DNA of 9,366 nucleotides from NCBI GenBank assembly GCA_018899795.1, contig JAHIHJ010000170.1, positions 1 through 9,366 of the forward strand, in the 5' to 3' direction. Position numbers and translations under genes: made by a program. Under the pieces are notes generated by a model that was not told the DNA's origin, did not search any database, and saw only the letters and a program-made list of their open reading frames with translations. This document shows positions 1 to 6,847 of the stretch, in pieces. Position 1 is the first letter of the stretch; each line of letters starts with the position of its first letter. Source of the DNA: Methanobacteriota archaeon. Lineage in GTDB: Archaea; Halobacteriota; Methanosarcinia; Methanosarcinales; Methanoperedenaceae.

Positions 1-2
1 AA

Positions 3-440
3 ACAGCAAGAAAAATGGAATCGATAGCAAAGAAGGAATTCAGAAAAAGGACTAATACTGACAATTTAAATCTTATCAAACTTCCGGCTGGTACGATGGC
101 ATTTACTGCCGTGAGCGGCGCCATGCCTTCGAAGGATAATATTTGTTTCGTTCTTCCAGATGATGATAAAGACCTGATGATTCTGAATAACCTCATATCA
201 AAAAGCTTTGATAAACTGAACCGTTCAAAGATCGCAAGCCTAATAACATGCGGTAAAACAGAACAGGAGCGATTGAATTTTGTAAAATCGATATATTCTT
301 CTGGTTCACGAAAACAGACTACTCCTGCTGAATGGCTGGATGACTGCGACTGGATGGTGAAAGTCATGGGTGATGAAAGATTGCTCAAATCAGCAAAGAT
401 GGTCATCCCTCAATTATGGCATACAGGGGAGGAAATATGA
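3..440 (+). CDS. 3' end of a truncated gene, possibly the C-terminus of Cas10 (large subunit)
   Basis: The reading frame is open to the left edge of the window. The first ATG (position 15) has no Shine-Dalgarno sequence in front of it, so this is probably the tail of a longer gene rather than a 141-residue protein. The visible part has a short beta-rich stretch (about residues 20-47 from that ATG, including FTAVSG and ICFVLP), then a mostly helical region with LNRSKIASLI. It ends in a helix with TTPAEWLDDCDW. A beta strand followed by a helical C-terminal domain is how Cas10 proteins end, and cas10 often heads type III operons, so Cas10 is the best guess. No HD or GGDD motif falls inside the window, and I do not recognise the sequence itself. 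Its TGA stop overlaps the next gene's ATG (ATGA), so it belongs to the same operon. Csx19 or another III-D accessory protein is an alternative. Confidence 0.45.
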   Translation, partial: TARKMESIAKKEFRKRTNTDNLNLIKLPAGTMAFTAVSGAMPSKDNICFVLPDDDKDLMILNNLISKSFDKLNRSKIASLITCGKTEQERLNFVKSIYSSGSRKQTTPAEWLDDCDWMVKVMGDERLLKSAKMVIPQLWHTGEEI

Positions 441-1063
441 ATATCCTGAAAATATCTTTTTCATCAAAAAATGATCTACATACGACTGGGGAATCGAAGG
501 GTTCTCTTGTTGATTTCTTGAGAAATTCAAAAGATGAACCGTATATCCCTGCCACACATATTAAAGGGATCATGAGGACTGAAGCTGAGCGGTTGCTGAG
601 GAGTACAGAGAATATTCCATGTTATATAACTGGCAATCCAAAAATCATTCTTTGCGATGAAGTAAAATCCGGAGGCTTCAGGTGTGATGTCTGCCGTGTT
701 TTCGGAGTTCCTAATACAGAAGGCGGAGGGGATTACAGGGAAGGAAAGATCCGAATTACTGATTTTATGACGAAAAAAAGTGTCACAGCAGTTTCAAGGA
801 TGCATGTTTCCATTATGAGGGGGACTCAGACAAAACAGGAATCTGCTCTTTTTAATATGCATTCAGTCCCGTCAGAAACAGAATTCTCAGGATTTGTGTT
901 AATCAGAGAAGCGCTCACTGATTCAGAAGATAAACTCCTGAAAGCGAGCATCCATTCCATGTCACATTATGGCATTGGAAAAGACCGTTCGAGAGGACTT
1001 GGCGGAATCGAAAATCTCAAAATATCAGACGTTTCTCAGGACGAATATCTGGGGTTGAGATAA
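437..1063 (+). CDS. cas7: Csm3-like Cas7 (RAMP) backbone subunit
   Basis: This 208-residue RAMP protein of the Cas7 group should be a backbone subunit that binds the crRNA in the type III effector complex. Family features are visible. IPATHIKGIMR (residues 38-48) matches the IPGSSLKGxLR motif of Csm3. CDVCRVFG (83-90) is the conserved Cys-x-x-Cys segment, which with C62 and C73 could bind zinc. The glycine-rich loop GIGKDRSRGLGG is at 179-190. D26 in VDF lines up with the Asp that cleaves target RNA in Csm3, so this subunit may be catalytic. I chose ATG 437 over an in-frame ATG at 416 because GGGGAGG (426-432) lies four bases upstream and the ATGA overlap with the preceding stop is typical of this operon. 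It is shorter than a canonical Csm3 and its N-terminal segment diverges, so the exact Cas7 class is uncertain. Confidence 0.8.
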   Translation: MNILKISFSSKNDLHTTGESKGSLVDFLRNSKDEPYIPATHIKGIMRTEAERLLRSTENIPCYITGNPKIILCDEVKSGGFRCDVCRVFGVPNTEGGGDYREGKIRITDFMTKKSVTAVSRMHVSIMRGTQTKQESALFNMHSVPSETEFSGFVLIREALTDSEDKLLKASIHSMSHYGIGKDRSRGLGGIENLKISDVSQDEYLGLR

Positions 1064-2145
1064 TGATAGAGCTTAATGGATTTATAACGGCGCTTTCTCC
1101 GATACATATCGGAAGCGGAAGGTCAAAAGGTACTTTTATCAAAACGCTTGAACACATTCCGGGAAGAACAATAAGGGGAATGCTTGGTTATTATCTATAC
1201 AAGAACGACAGGCAGCTTTTTGAAGCGACAGGGATAAATGAAGAAATGGATTTTTCAAAGATGGGAATATTCTTTAAGAACGCTTATCCTGTGGTAAATG
1301 ATGGAACGACCGTTGCATCTCCTCTTCTTTTCAGGTGGTGCAAGAAGTGTGATACACTGTTCGAAAAAGGTGAAAACGAGTGCAAGAACATAGAAAACAA
1401 TCTCCCTTGCCTTCAGGAAGGAGCGAAATATTCCGGATTGATGTCGTTTGATTCCATAAAGGAAAGGAGATTAAAGCGGGAGAAACCTCCCTCGATGCAG
1501 ATAGAGACAAAATGCCCGATAACGCGAACAGGACATGCAAGCATGCCTGAAGGTTCGGATCTTTCACCATATCATATTGAAAGCATATCCCAGGGGGCAA
1601 GGTTCGGGTTCAGGATTCTTGTGAAGGATGAGTTTTCAGACAGGATAATTGAATCTCTCAAGAATGCAGGGACTTTCTACGGTATAGGAGGTTTCAGGTC
1701 AAGAGGGTACGGCAGCGTGAGATTCGATCTTGCCGGAAAACAAGACCTGGGGGGGAAAATGCAGAAGCGTGCTGATGAGATATCAGCAATTGGTAAAAAG
1801 CTTCTTGTTGCTAATTCCCAGATGGTGCTCAGGAATGGGGAAGACTCTGTCATTGGTTTTGATGATACATTCAAGAAATATGCTGAAATGACCCTGAATT
1901 CGATGGGGATAAAAGGGAAGATCGATATTGTTCGGGACAATGCAAGAATAGCCAGGAGCATAGCAAGAGGATGGTCTCTTAAGAACCAGAATTCTCTCTC
2001 GTCTCTTATAACATGTATCGCATCAGGAAGCTGCGTCGGGATATCGGGAGATGCACAGGCACTTTCGGCGCTTGAGGTTTATGGGGTCGGTGAGATGACA
2101 AATTGTGGTTATGGGGATGTCTATATAACGGGAGATGTGGCATGA
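1063..2145 (+). CDS. csx10: Csx10-like RAMP protein (Cas5 group, type III-D)
   Basis: This 360-residue protein probably caps the 5' handle of the crRNA, the role of Cas5 in subtype III-D complexes. The N-terminal half is a RAMP domain: an opening strand with IHIGSG (residues 14-19), the helix segment TIRGMLGYYLY (36-46), a cysteine cluster C93/C96/C107/C116 that looks like a small zinc site, and the glycine-rich loop GIGGFRSRGYG (207-217). The C-terminal part has ARGWS, then ASGSCVGIS, then VYGVGEMTNCGYG. That series of GW, GS and GxGExxxxGxG elements is how I remember Csx10 proteins ending, and it is the main reason for this call over another Cas7. The start ATG overlaps the previous stop by one base (TAATG) and has only a weak GGGG ahead of it. 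A Csm4-like Cas5 is the alternative. Confidence 0.7.
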   Translation: MIELNGFITALSPIHIGSGRSKGTFIKTLEHIPGRTIRGMLGYYLYKNDRQLFEATGINEEMDFSKMGIFFKNAYPVVNDGTTVASPLLFRWCKKCDTLFEKGENECKNIENNLPCLQEGAKYSGLMSFDSIKERRLKREKPPSMQIETKCPITRTGHASMPEGSDLSPYHIESISQGARFGFRILVKDEFSDRIIESLKNAGTFYGIGGFRSRGYGSVRFDLAGKQDLGGKMQKRADEISAIGKKLLVANSQMVLRNGEDSVIGFDDTFKKYAEMTLNSMGIKGKIDIVRDNARIARSIARGWSLKNQNSLSSLITCIASGSCVGISGDAQALSALEVYGVGEMTNCGYGDVYITGDVA

Positions 2146-2651
2146 CAGAATTTGAGGTAATAAATCAGGACGCATGGGAGATAGCGGCGCAGTCGATGAT
2201 GTTCAAAGACAGGAAATATGAGGCTTACTCAAATAAGCAAATAAGGGGATTTTTTGAACTTGCAAAATCACGGAATTTTGAGAACGACCTTGAAGCTCAT
2301 ATAAAAAAATATACGCCTCAACCCTCACGCGGACAGAGACCGCAGGAGATCAGTCGAGAACTGCAAAAGATGAAAGAATTGAACGAAAATATAGGCAGAT
2401 GCATAAAAGATGAATTCAAGAAGCTGGCACCTGCACAACGAATGAGATTTTCCCAGTATCTGATATGGAATATTAAGATCATGGAGCAGTGCAAGTTAGA
2501 TATCAATAAGATAAAACTCATACTTGATTGCGAAAAAGTGAAAAATACTCAAAAGATAATCGACCATTTGACCGCACTTTCAAAGGGCGTTACTGACCAA
2601 TCACCGAGAAAAAGTGAACAAAGAGAGAGATATCAAGACAGGAGGAGATAA
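2142..2651 (+). CDS. cas11: Csm2-like small subunit (Cas11)
   Basis: This 169-residue, predominantly helical, charged protein is probably the Cas11 small subunit, which lines the inner face of the effector filament and contacts target RNA. The best match is SNKQIRGFFELAKS (residues 30-43), which resembles the conserved first helix of Csm2 (an S/T-x-Q-I-R-x-F pattern). A second helical block follows at about 71-146. The last twenty residues are a basic, probably disordered tail. ATG 2142 overlaps the csx10-like stop as ATGA and has GGAG at 2131-2134, seven bases upstream. An in-frame ATG at 2103 would run 43 bases into the previous gene and is rejected. Small-subunit sequences diverge quickly, so the call rests on one motif, the helical character and the operon position. 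Confidence 0.55.
   Translation: MTEFEVINQDAWEIAAQSMMFKDRKYEAYSNKQIRGFFELAKSRNFENDLEAHIKKYTPQPSRGQRPQEISRELQKMKELNENIGRCIKDEFKKLAPAQRMRFSQYLIWNIKIMEQCKLDINKIKLILDCEKVKNTQKIIDHLTALSKGVTDQSPRKSEQRERYQDRRR
2641..2647 (+). promoter_or_regulatory. Strong ribosome binding site deciding the start at 2653
   Basis: GGAGGAG lies five bases before ATG 2653. It matches the anti-Shine-Dalgarno sequence well and excludes the longer in-frame start at 2614. It overlaps the last codons of the upstream gene, as expected for coupled translation. Confidence 0.75.
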
Positions 2652-2652
2652 T

Positions 2653-3201
2653 ATGGAGTTTTCAAAAGAGGAATTAAAGGAAATCGTGTTAAGTTCCTAC
2701 GAGTTGTTGTTAAAGATCCCGGCACCGGAAGCTAATAATAATGGAAAATTTGAGATAAAATCAAGGAGCAAATTGAAAAACCTGCCAGAATCTTTAAGGG
2801 AGATGGAAGATGCATCCGCAAGTATCACACATTTTGTTAAGACGGCTTCTTATTTCCTGCCCCGCGCCGATAAAGGTGGAAGGGATGACATAATAATGCA
2901 GCCATTCCTTGATATTCTTCTCAATAAAGTGATTGGTATCCAGTCCAGGGAAAAAGATGCAAAAAGAGCAAGAGAGAACATCAAATATCTTCTGGGTTAT
3001 ACGAACTGGAACGTTGATGCAGTGTGTACGATCTTTACAGCATCAAAGGGCGATATTATCGAGATAAAACGAAGGCTTCAAACAATGTTGGGAGCAGAAC
3101 TTAATATCATAGGGGCTGCTGAAAGCACAGAAAAGCTGGTTTCTGAGATCATTAAATGGAAGCAGTCCGCGAGTGAATCCAGACAGTATGGGGGGAGATG
3201 A
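2653..3201 (+). CDS. Unrecognised helical protein within the type III effector operon
   Basis: I do not recognise this 182-residue protein. It looks all-helical: an amphipathic helix at about 3-21, a linker with KSRSKLKNLPESLREM (about 36-51), further helices at about 52-70 and 79-115, a segment YLLGYTNWNVDAVCTIF (112-128), and C-terminal helices to about 172. There is no glycine-rich RAMP loop, no cysteine cluster and no catalytic signature. It lies between the Csm2-like gene and the csm3-type gene, one base after the upstream stop and with an ATGA overlap downstream, so its stoichiometry is probably tied to the effector. It may be a second small subunit or a diverged Cas11/Csx19-like component. 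Start ATG 2653 is chosen for the strong GGAGGAG at 2641-2647; an earlier in-frame ATG (2614) lies inside the previous gene. Confidence 0.8.
   Translation: MEFSKEELKEIVLSSYELLLKIPAPEANNNGKFEIKSRSKLKNLPESLREMEDASASITHFVKTASYFLPRADKGGRDDIIMQPFLDILLNKVIGIQSREKDAKRARENIKYLLGYTNWNVDAVCTIFTASKGDIIEIKRRLQTMLGAELNIIGAAESTEKLVSEIIKWKQSASESRQYGGR
3191..3197 (+). promoter_or_regulatory. Ribosome binding site deciding the start at 3204
   Basis: GGGGGAG directly abuts an ATG at 3198 but stands six bases before the in-frame ATG at 3204. The second spacing is workable and the first is not, so 3204 is the preferred start of the csm3-type gene. Confidence 0.65.
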
Positions 3202-3203
3202 TC

Positions 3204-3971
3204 ATGTTCGAGAAACTTGAAAGCCGTGTGCTGATCCAGTACAAAATAAGAACGATATCAGATTTACATATAGGTGGGCATGGATCTACAGCGCCTGGCG
3301 AGGTGGATCGCCCTGTTTTGAAAGATGAAAAAGATTTTCCGATCATACCCGGAAGCAGTCTGAAAGGTGTACTTCGAACTGAAATGGAGCGTCTGGTGAA
3401 AGGACTGGATATTGATGCATGCACAGTTCCTGATGTATGCAAGAGTAAGAAAAAAGGAATTATTGTGAGAGAAAACCTTGATCCATGTCCGGTCTGCATG
3501 CTCTTCGGAGGCGCTGAGCTTGCAAGTTCAGTAAGAATTAAAGATGCCACAGCGAACAGCACGAAAACAGTGATAAGAGACGGTGTTGCTATAGAGAGAA
3601 AGACAAGAAAAGCAAAAGGTGGCGCTAAATATGACTTAGAGGCTGTTCCCCAGGGCACGGAGTTCTATGGGGATGTGGTCATCGAGAATCCGGATATCTC
3701 GGAGAATATCAACGCAAAGCTTGGCGCATTTTGGAGCCTGGTGGAGTTCTTCAATTCCTGCTCTGGCGGGATAGGTCATGCCACTTCAAGAGGCTTCGGG
3801 CAGGTGAATATAGGGATCGATACTGTCAAATTGATAACAGCCAGGAATTATCTTTCAGGAAATTACGATGGCACTGTATATTCATCCGGAAAAGCGGAGT
3901 TTGAAAAGTTAAAAGAGCAGTCGATCGTAAGTTGGAGCGTATATCTCAAATCTATCAAAGGAAGCGCCTGA
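3204..3971 (+). CDS. csm3: Csm3-type Cas7 backbone subunit with target-RNA-cleaving Asp
   Basis: This is the most canonical Csm3-type Cas7 in the locus, at 255 residues. The N-terminus has LHIGGHG (21-27), then GEVDRPVLKD (32-41) and IIPGSSLKGVLRTEMERL (47-64), the hallmark Csm3 block. D35 in VDRPV corresponds to the Asp that cuts target RNA at six-base intervals in studied type III complexes. Cysteines C73, C79, C95 and C98 (CPVCMLFGG) are placed like the structural zinc site of Csm3. DLEAVPQGTEFYG (144-156) and the glycine loop GGIGHATSRGFG (188-199) complete the fold. Several copies would form the crRNA-binding filament. ATG 3204 is preferred on ribosome binding site spacing; ATG 3198, overlapping the upstream stop, would add two residues. 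The neighbouring Cas7 genes indicate a heteromeric Cas7 backbone, as in III-D. Confidence 0.88.
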   Translation: MFEKLESRVLIQYKIRTISDLHIGGHGSTAPGEVDRPVLKDEKDFPIIPGSSLKGVLRTEMERLVKGLDIDACTVPDVCKSKKKGIIVRENLDPCPVCMLFGGAELASSVRIKDATANSTKTVIRDGVAIERKTRKAKGGAKYDLEAVPQGTEFYGDVVIENPDISENINAKLGAFWSLVEFFNSCSGGIGHATSRGFGQVNIGIDTVKLITARNYLSGNYDGTVYSSGKAEFEKLKEQSIVSWSVYLKSIKGSA

Positions 3972-3976
3972 GGTTT

Positions 3977-5281
3977 ATGCCAGACTTTGATATTTTTACA
4001 AATCGGTGCACGATCACGGCTTCGATTGAACTTGAGACACCATTGCGGATCGGAGGAGGTCAGAACGCTGCGGCATATTCGATATCTGCGGCGCCGGTAA
4101 TCCAGACATTTAATGCTAAAACGAAAATATATGAGCCTTACATCCCAGGAAGCAGCCTGAAAGGGGTACTGAGAAGCACAGTGGAGAGGATCATAAGAAC
4201 CTTCAATGAAAAGGAGAGCTGCATCAGCATAGGTGCGGGGCAAAAACCTTGCGGTGATTGCATATCCTGCGCCATATTCGGTTCGATGGATGCTGGCGCC
4301 AAGGTACGGGTGAGGGATGCGCACCTACTGAATAAGAGTGGTATTCTGGTTAAAGAGCAACCTCACTGTGCCACTTTATATGATAGAGACTTAAACCCAA
4401 TAAAGGATTATAAAAATCGAGTCAAAACGAGTTTGCGAATGGAAGAAACAGTGGCTTCGGGAGTTTGTTTTAATATCCAGATCGATATTGATAATGCAAA
4501 GGATATAGAAATCGGACTTGTCCTTCTTGCACTTGATGAATTCAACAAGAAAAGAATACAATTGGGCGGCGGAGCATCGAGAGGTAACGGATTTGCTGAC
4601 ATTAATTTAAAATCGGTGACAAAAAAATTAATAAGTGATTCTTTGAAGATTTCAGAAGTACATCAGGATTCAGCAGAGTTAATGAAAGATGCAAAAAAGT
4701 ATCTTAAATCCATTGATTCTGGTAAGGACTCCACACGCAGGGATTTTGATGTCTATTTCAATGCGCATGCCCCAATAATTGAAGGTCAGATCCCTGATGG
4801 GCATATTGTGACCCGGCTGAAGGTCACTACACTTAAAGATTTCATAATGCCGGGTGCGGAGGAAGCGACGGTGACAGGAGGGGGAGGATTACATGTTATT
4901 CCAGGATCAACTATCAAGGGTTTCTTCAGACATACCCTGATTGCAAAAGAATTGAAAGCAGATACTATTAAAGAGATATTTGGTTTTACTGACAATCACA
5001 GGGGCAGGCTTCTGGTATCAGACGCTTACAGCGATGATCTTGAGGAATATGACAGGATTCCAAAGGATTCTGAATTGAAGATGTGGATGGTTTTTGATAA
5101 TATGACAAAAGAAGAGATAGGTCTTATATCGGACATAATCAAAAATGGGAATAATATCGTGACAGGGAGAACATCATCCAAATTGAATACAAAGACAGGT
5201 GAAGTCCTGGCGAATCTGGTCAAAATAGAATTTGAAAAGCTTGAAATCTTCAGAATTTCAAGCTACCTTGCGGGGATATGA
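3977..5281 (+). CDS. cas7: Cas7-Cas7 fusion protein (double RAMP), first domain lacking the catalytic Asp
   Basis: This 434-residue protein joins two RAMP domains. Domain 1 (about 1-215) has LRIGGG (23-28), YIPGSSLKGVLR (55-66), cysteines C82/C92/C95/C98 with CGDCISCAIFG, MEETVASG (155-162) and the loop LGGGASRGNGF (196-206). Domain 2 (about 255-434) has HVIPGSTIKGFFRH (306-319) and IFGFTDNHRGRLLVSDA (334-350), followed by a degenerate glycine-loop equivalent, VTGRTSSK (395-402). Against the csm3-type neighbour, VDRPV reads SAAPV here, so the cutting Asp is replaced by Ala (A38). Domain 1 is therefore probably cleavage-dead. Double Cas7 proteins (Cas7-2x) are known from III-D2 complexes, which supports the subtype call. 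The helical segment at about 215-255 is probably the linker. ATG 3977 follows TGAGG closely; a longer in-frame start at 3932 would overlap the previous gene by 40 bases. Confidence 0.8.
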   Translation: MPDFDIFTNRCTITASIELETPLRIGGGQNAAAYSISAAPVIQTFNAKTKIYEPYIPGSSLKGVLRSTVERIIRTFNEKESCISIGAGQKPCGDCISCAIFGSMDAGAKVRVRDAHLLNKSGILVKEQPHCATLYDRDLNPIKDYKNRVKTSLRMEETVASGVCFNIQIDIDNAKDIEIGLVLLALDEFNKKRIQLGGGASRGNGFADINLKSVTKKLISDSLKISEVHQDSAELMKDAKKYLKSIDSGKDSTRRDFDVYFNAHAPIIEGQIPDGHIVTRLKVTTLKDFIMPGAEEATVTGGGGLHVIPGSTIKGFFRHTLIAKELKADTIKEIFGFTDNHRGRLLVSDAYSDDLEEYDRIPKDSELKMWMVFDNMTKEEIGLISDIIKNGNNIVTGRTSSKLNTKTGEVLANLVKIEFEKLEIFRISSYLAGI

Positions 5282-5757
5282 TGAAGGTCTGGATAACAAC
5301 GGTAGGTACAAGTCCGTTCGCCGTGATAAATACGCTCTGGGCGGCATGTGAGCTGGAAGGTTATGTGCCTGAAAAAGTTTATTTTGTCTATAACGATAAA
5401 ATGGCGCAAAACCTTGAAATTAATAAAAAATGGATATTGCGGTTGACGGGGGAATATGGCAAACCAGCCTTAATTATTGAGATGAAGTGCGATGAAGAGG
5501 ATTTCCAGAGCTATTCCCGACTCATCCATTCATTGATATTCAATGAGAAAAAAGATGGAAATACGGTAGCTATTGACATCACACCCGGAAGGAAAATAAT
5601 GTCAGCTTTTTGCATGTTCCATGGACTTTCAGAAGGTGGGGCAGATAGAGTATATTACATGCATCTTGATGATGTGAAAAAATACGAAGGAAAGTCGTTT
5701 ATTGAAATTCCCGCTGGTGAACACAAGCTCATCAATATGAAGGAGATAGTGGGATAG
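5281..5757 (+). CDS. Stand-alone CARF-domain protein, predicted cyclic-oligoadenylate sensor
   Basis: This 158-residue protein is little more than one CARF domain, the Rossmann-like fold that binds the cyclic oligoadenylate made by Cas10. Strand 1 and its ligand loop are WITTVGTSPFAV (4-15). The second signature, DITPGRKIMSAFCMFHG (99-115), matches the D-x-T-P/G-G-x-K-x-M segment of CARF proteins, followed by the strand RVYYMHLDD (123-131). No HEPN, PD-(D/E)XK, membrane or DNA-binding domain is attached, unlike Csm6/Csx1 or Card1. It must act through a partner, for which the next gene is the obvious candidate, or work as a ring nuclease or ligand sponge, as other small CARF proteins do. ATG 5281 overlaps the upstream stop by one base (TGATG) and follows GGGG by five; ATG 5278 would add one Met. 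Confidence 0.75.
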   Translation: MKVWITTVGTSPFAVINTLWAACELEGYVPEKVYFVYNDKMAQNLEINKKWILRLTGEYGKPALIIEMKCDEEDFQSYSRLIHSLIFNEKKDGNTVAIDITPGRKIMSAFCMFHGLSEGGADRVYYMHLDDVKKYEGKSFIEIPAGEHKLINMKEIVG

Positions 5758-6765
5758 ATGCTTTTATCAAGAGAACGTCTTCTGGTCTTGCTTAATGCCT
5801 TATATTATTGCGGAACGGAGAATATCGAATTATCATATCCCCCCGTTGATATGATCTTCTATATTGACCTGAAAAAGAAAGAAGCACGTGCTATAAGCAG
5901 TAAGGAATATGGAAAAAAACTAAGTGAGTTCAAGGAAAAACTGGGTAAAGATGTTGATCCTGTATGCATTAGCGAATTACCGAACTCCAATGCATTGAAA
6001 GACTGCCTGTATATTTCGGGCGTGTTAAAGCCCAAGAACATATCTGAAATCGAAACTGAATTGATACAATTGGCTAAAAAAGACCCGATGAAAGGAGACA
6101 GACTGCTGCTAATAGGTTTTGATACAAATGCTCTTCGCAGAAGAGTAAATATTTATATCCAGAAAATATTGATCGAAAATAGATTAAAAGCCCGATTCTG
6201 TCATTCAAGTCTTATTTTTGATGAACTTTTCAGGCAATATGATAAAAAATTGCCTTATGAATGGTATCCTCCGGAAGCTCTTAGTTTTATGAAAAATTTT
6301 TCCAATCAATCGATACGAGATGCCAGATTAGCGAGATTGGGCGCGGTTGAATATAAGAAATTGAAGGATGTTCATTCCCAGGAAGTTAAAGGAGATGACT
6401 CAAAGGATAATCCTGATCTGAAAATCGTCAAATCTTATGAGTCTCTTAAGACTGAAAATGATCTTCTTCTTATAAGCGGGGATAAGAATTTTCATGATAT
6501 TGCACAAGCGAAAGGAATGAAGATAATCGAGGTAAAAGAACCCCATGAAGTTCCTTCTTCAATTCCAATTTCATGGGAAGGTGCATGCGACCTGATATTT
6601 GTTGCTGCGGTCTGTTTTGGGATGATAAATGTTAATGGAGTTAAAGTTTATGGGGTATGGGGAGGCAAAGATGTTAATAACTGGAATAAAGAAGAACTCA
6701 AAATTGAAATTGAAGGTGGATCAAAGATAAAACTGGACAGATTCAACAGGATAATATCGGATTAA
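5758..6765 (+). CDS. PIN-like domain ribonuclease, probable effector of the adjacent CARF protein
   Basis: This 335-residue protein has a PIN-like nuclease domain at about 115-262. The strand LLLIGFDTNALRRR (116-129) carries the first acidic residue D122. SLIFDEL (151-157) gives E156, RDARLARLGAVE (187-198) gives D188 and E198, and LLLISGDKNFHDIA (236-249) gives D242 and D247, the usual closing D-x-x-F/H-x-D element of PIN domains. These acidic residues would coordinate the metal for RNA cleavage. The N-terminal ~110 residues and C-terminal ~70 residues (with VYGVWGG and a short beta-rich end) are unassigned and could bind the CARF protein or an inhibitor. At 335 residues it is far longer than VapC toxins (about 130). 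The ATG directly follows the CARF stop (TAGATG), implying coupled translation and a shared complex. The PIN call rests on motif order and context, with no alignment behind it. Confidence 0.65.
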   Translation: MLLSRERLLVLLNALYYCGTENIELSYPPVDMIFYIDLKKKEARAISSKEYGKKLSEFKEKLGKDVDPVCISELPNSNALKDCLYISGVLKPKNISEIETELIQLAKKDPMKGDRLLLIGFDTNALRRRVNIYIQKILIENRLKARFCHSSLIFDELFRQYDKKLPYEWYPPEALSFMKNFSNQSIRDARLARLGAVEYKKLKDVHSQEVKGDDSKDNPDLKIVKSYESLKTENDLLLISGDKNFHDIAQAKGMKIIEVKEPHEVPSSIPISWEGACDLIFVAAVCFGMINVNGVKVYGVWGGKDVNNWNKEELKIEIEGGSKIKLDRFNRIISD

Positions 6766-6844
6766 TATTATATGCCGGTTTCATTACAATGCAACATGAA
6801 TACTATATATACTATAACACATTAATTATATTTAGTGATATAGT
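6766..6844 (+). promoter_or_regulatory. Intergenic promoter region between the effector operon and cas1
   Basis: This is the only real gap in the cas gene cluster and is very AT-rich. It holds an archaeal-style TATA box, CTATATATA (6803-6811), about 40 bases before the predicted cas1 start. Transcription would begin near 6830-6836 and the cas1 leader would be about ten bases or less. GTGAT at 6835-6839 could pair weakly with the 16S 3' end, five bases before the ATT codon. I see no T-run terminator for the upstream operon, so read-through into cas1 is also possible. Confidence 0.55.
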
Positions 6845-6847
6845 ATT
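6799..6847. repeat. 10-bp inverted repeat with an extra direct copy around the cas1 promoter and start
   Basis: AATACTATAT (6799-6808) is the perfect reverse complement of ATATAGTATT (6838-6847). A second direct copy of the core, ATACTATA, is at 6809-6816, exactly nine bases after the first, and can pair with the same right arm. The left copies cover the TATA box and the right arm contains the ATT codon proposed as the cas1 start. The arrangement could be an operator for a dimeric repressor. An RNA hairpin is less likely, because transcription should start between the arms. In such AT-rich sequence chance is a real alternative. Confidence 0.5.

Noticed and set aside
1331..1961. Reverse-strand frames opposite the csx10-like gene
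   Set aside because: They are antisense shadows of a gene with clear RAMP motifs, with no ribosome binding sites or family resemblance.
3152..3658. A 168-codon reverse-strand frame opposite the csm3-type gene
   Set aside because: It is antisense to a strongly conserved Cas7 gene and its composition (rich in Ser, Phe and Leu) is that of a shadow frame.
437..5281. Type III-E (gRAMP/Cas7-11) system
   Set aside because: The Cas7, Cas5 and Cas11 units are mostly separate genes, with a single two-domain fusion, and no TPR-CHAT partner is present.
5758..6765. VapC-type toxin of a toxin-antitoxin pair with the upstream gene as antitoxin
   Set aside because: The upstream protein has CARF motifs and no DNA-binding antitoxin features, and this protein is more than twice the length of VapC.
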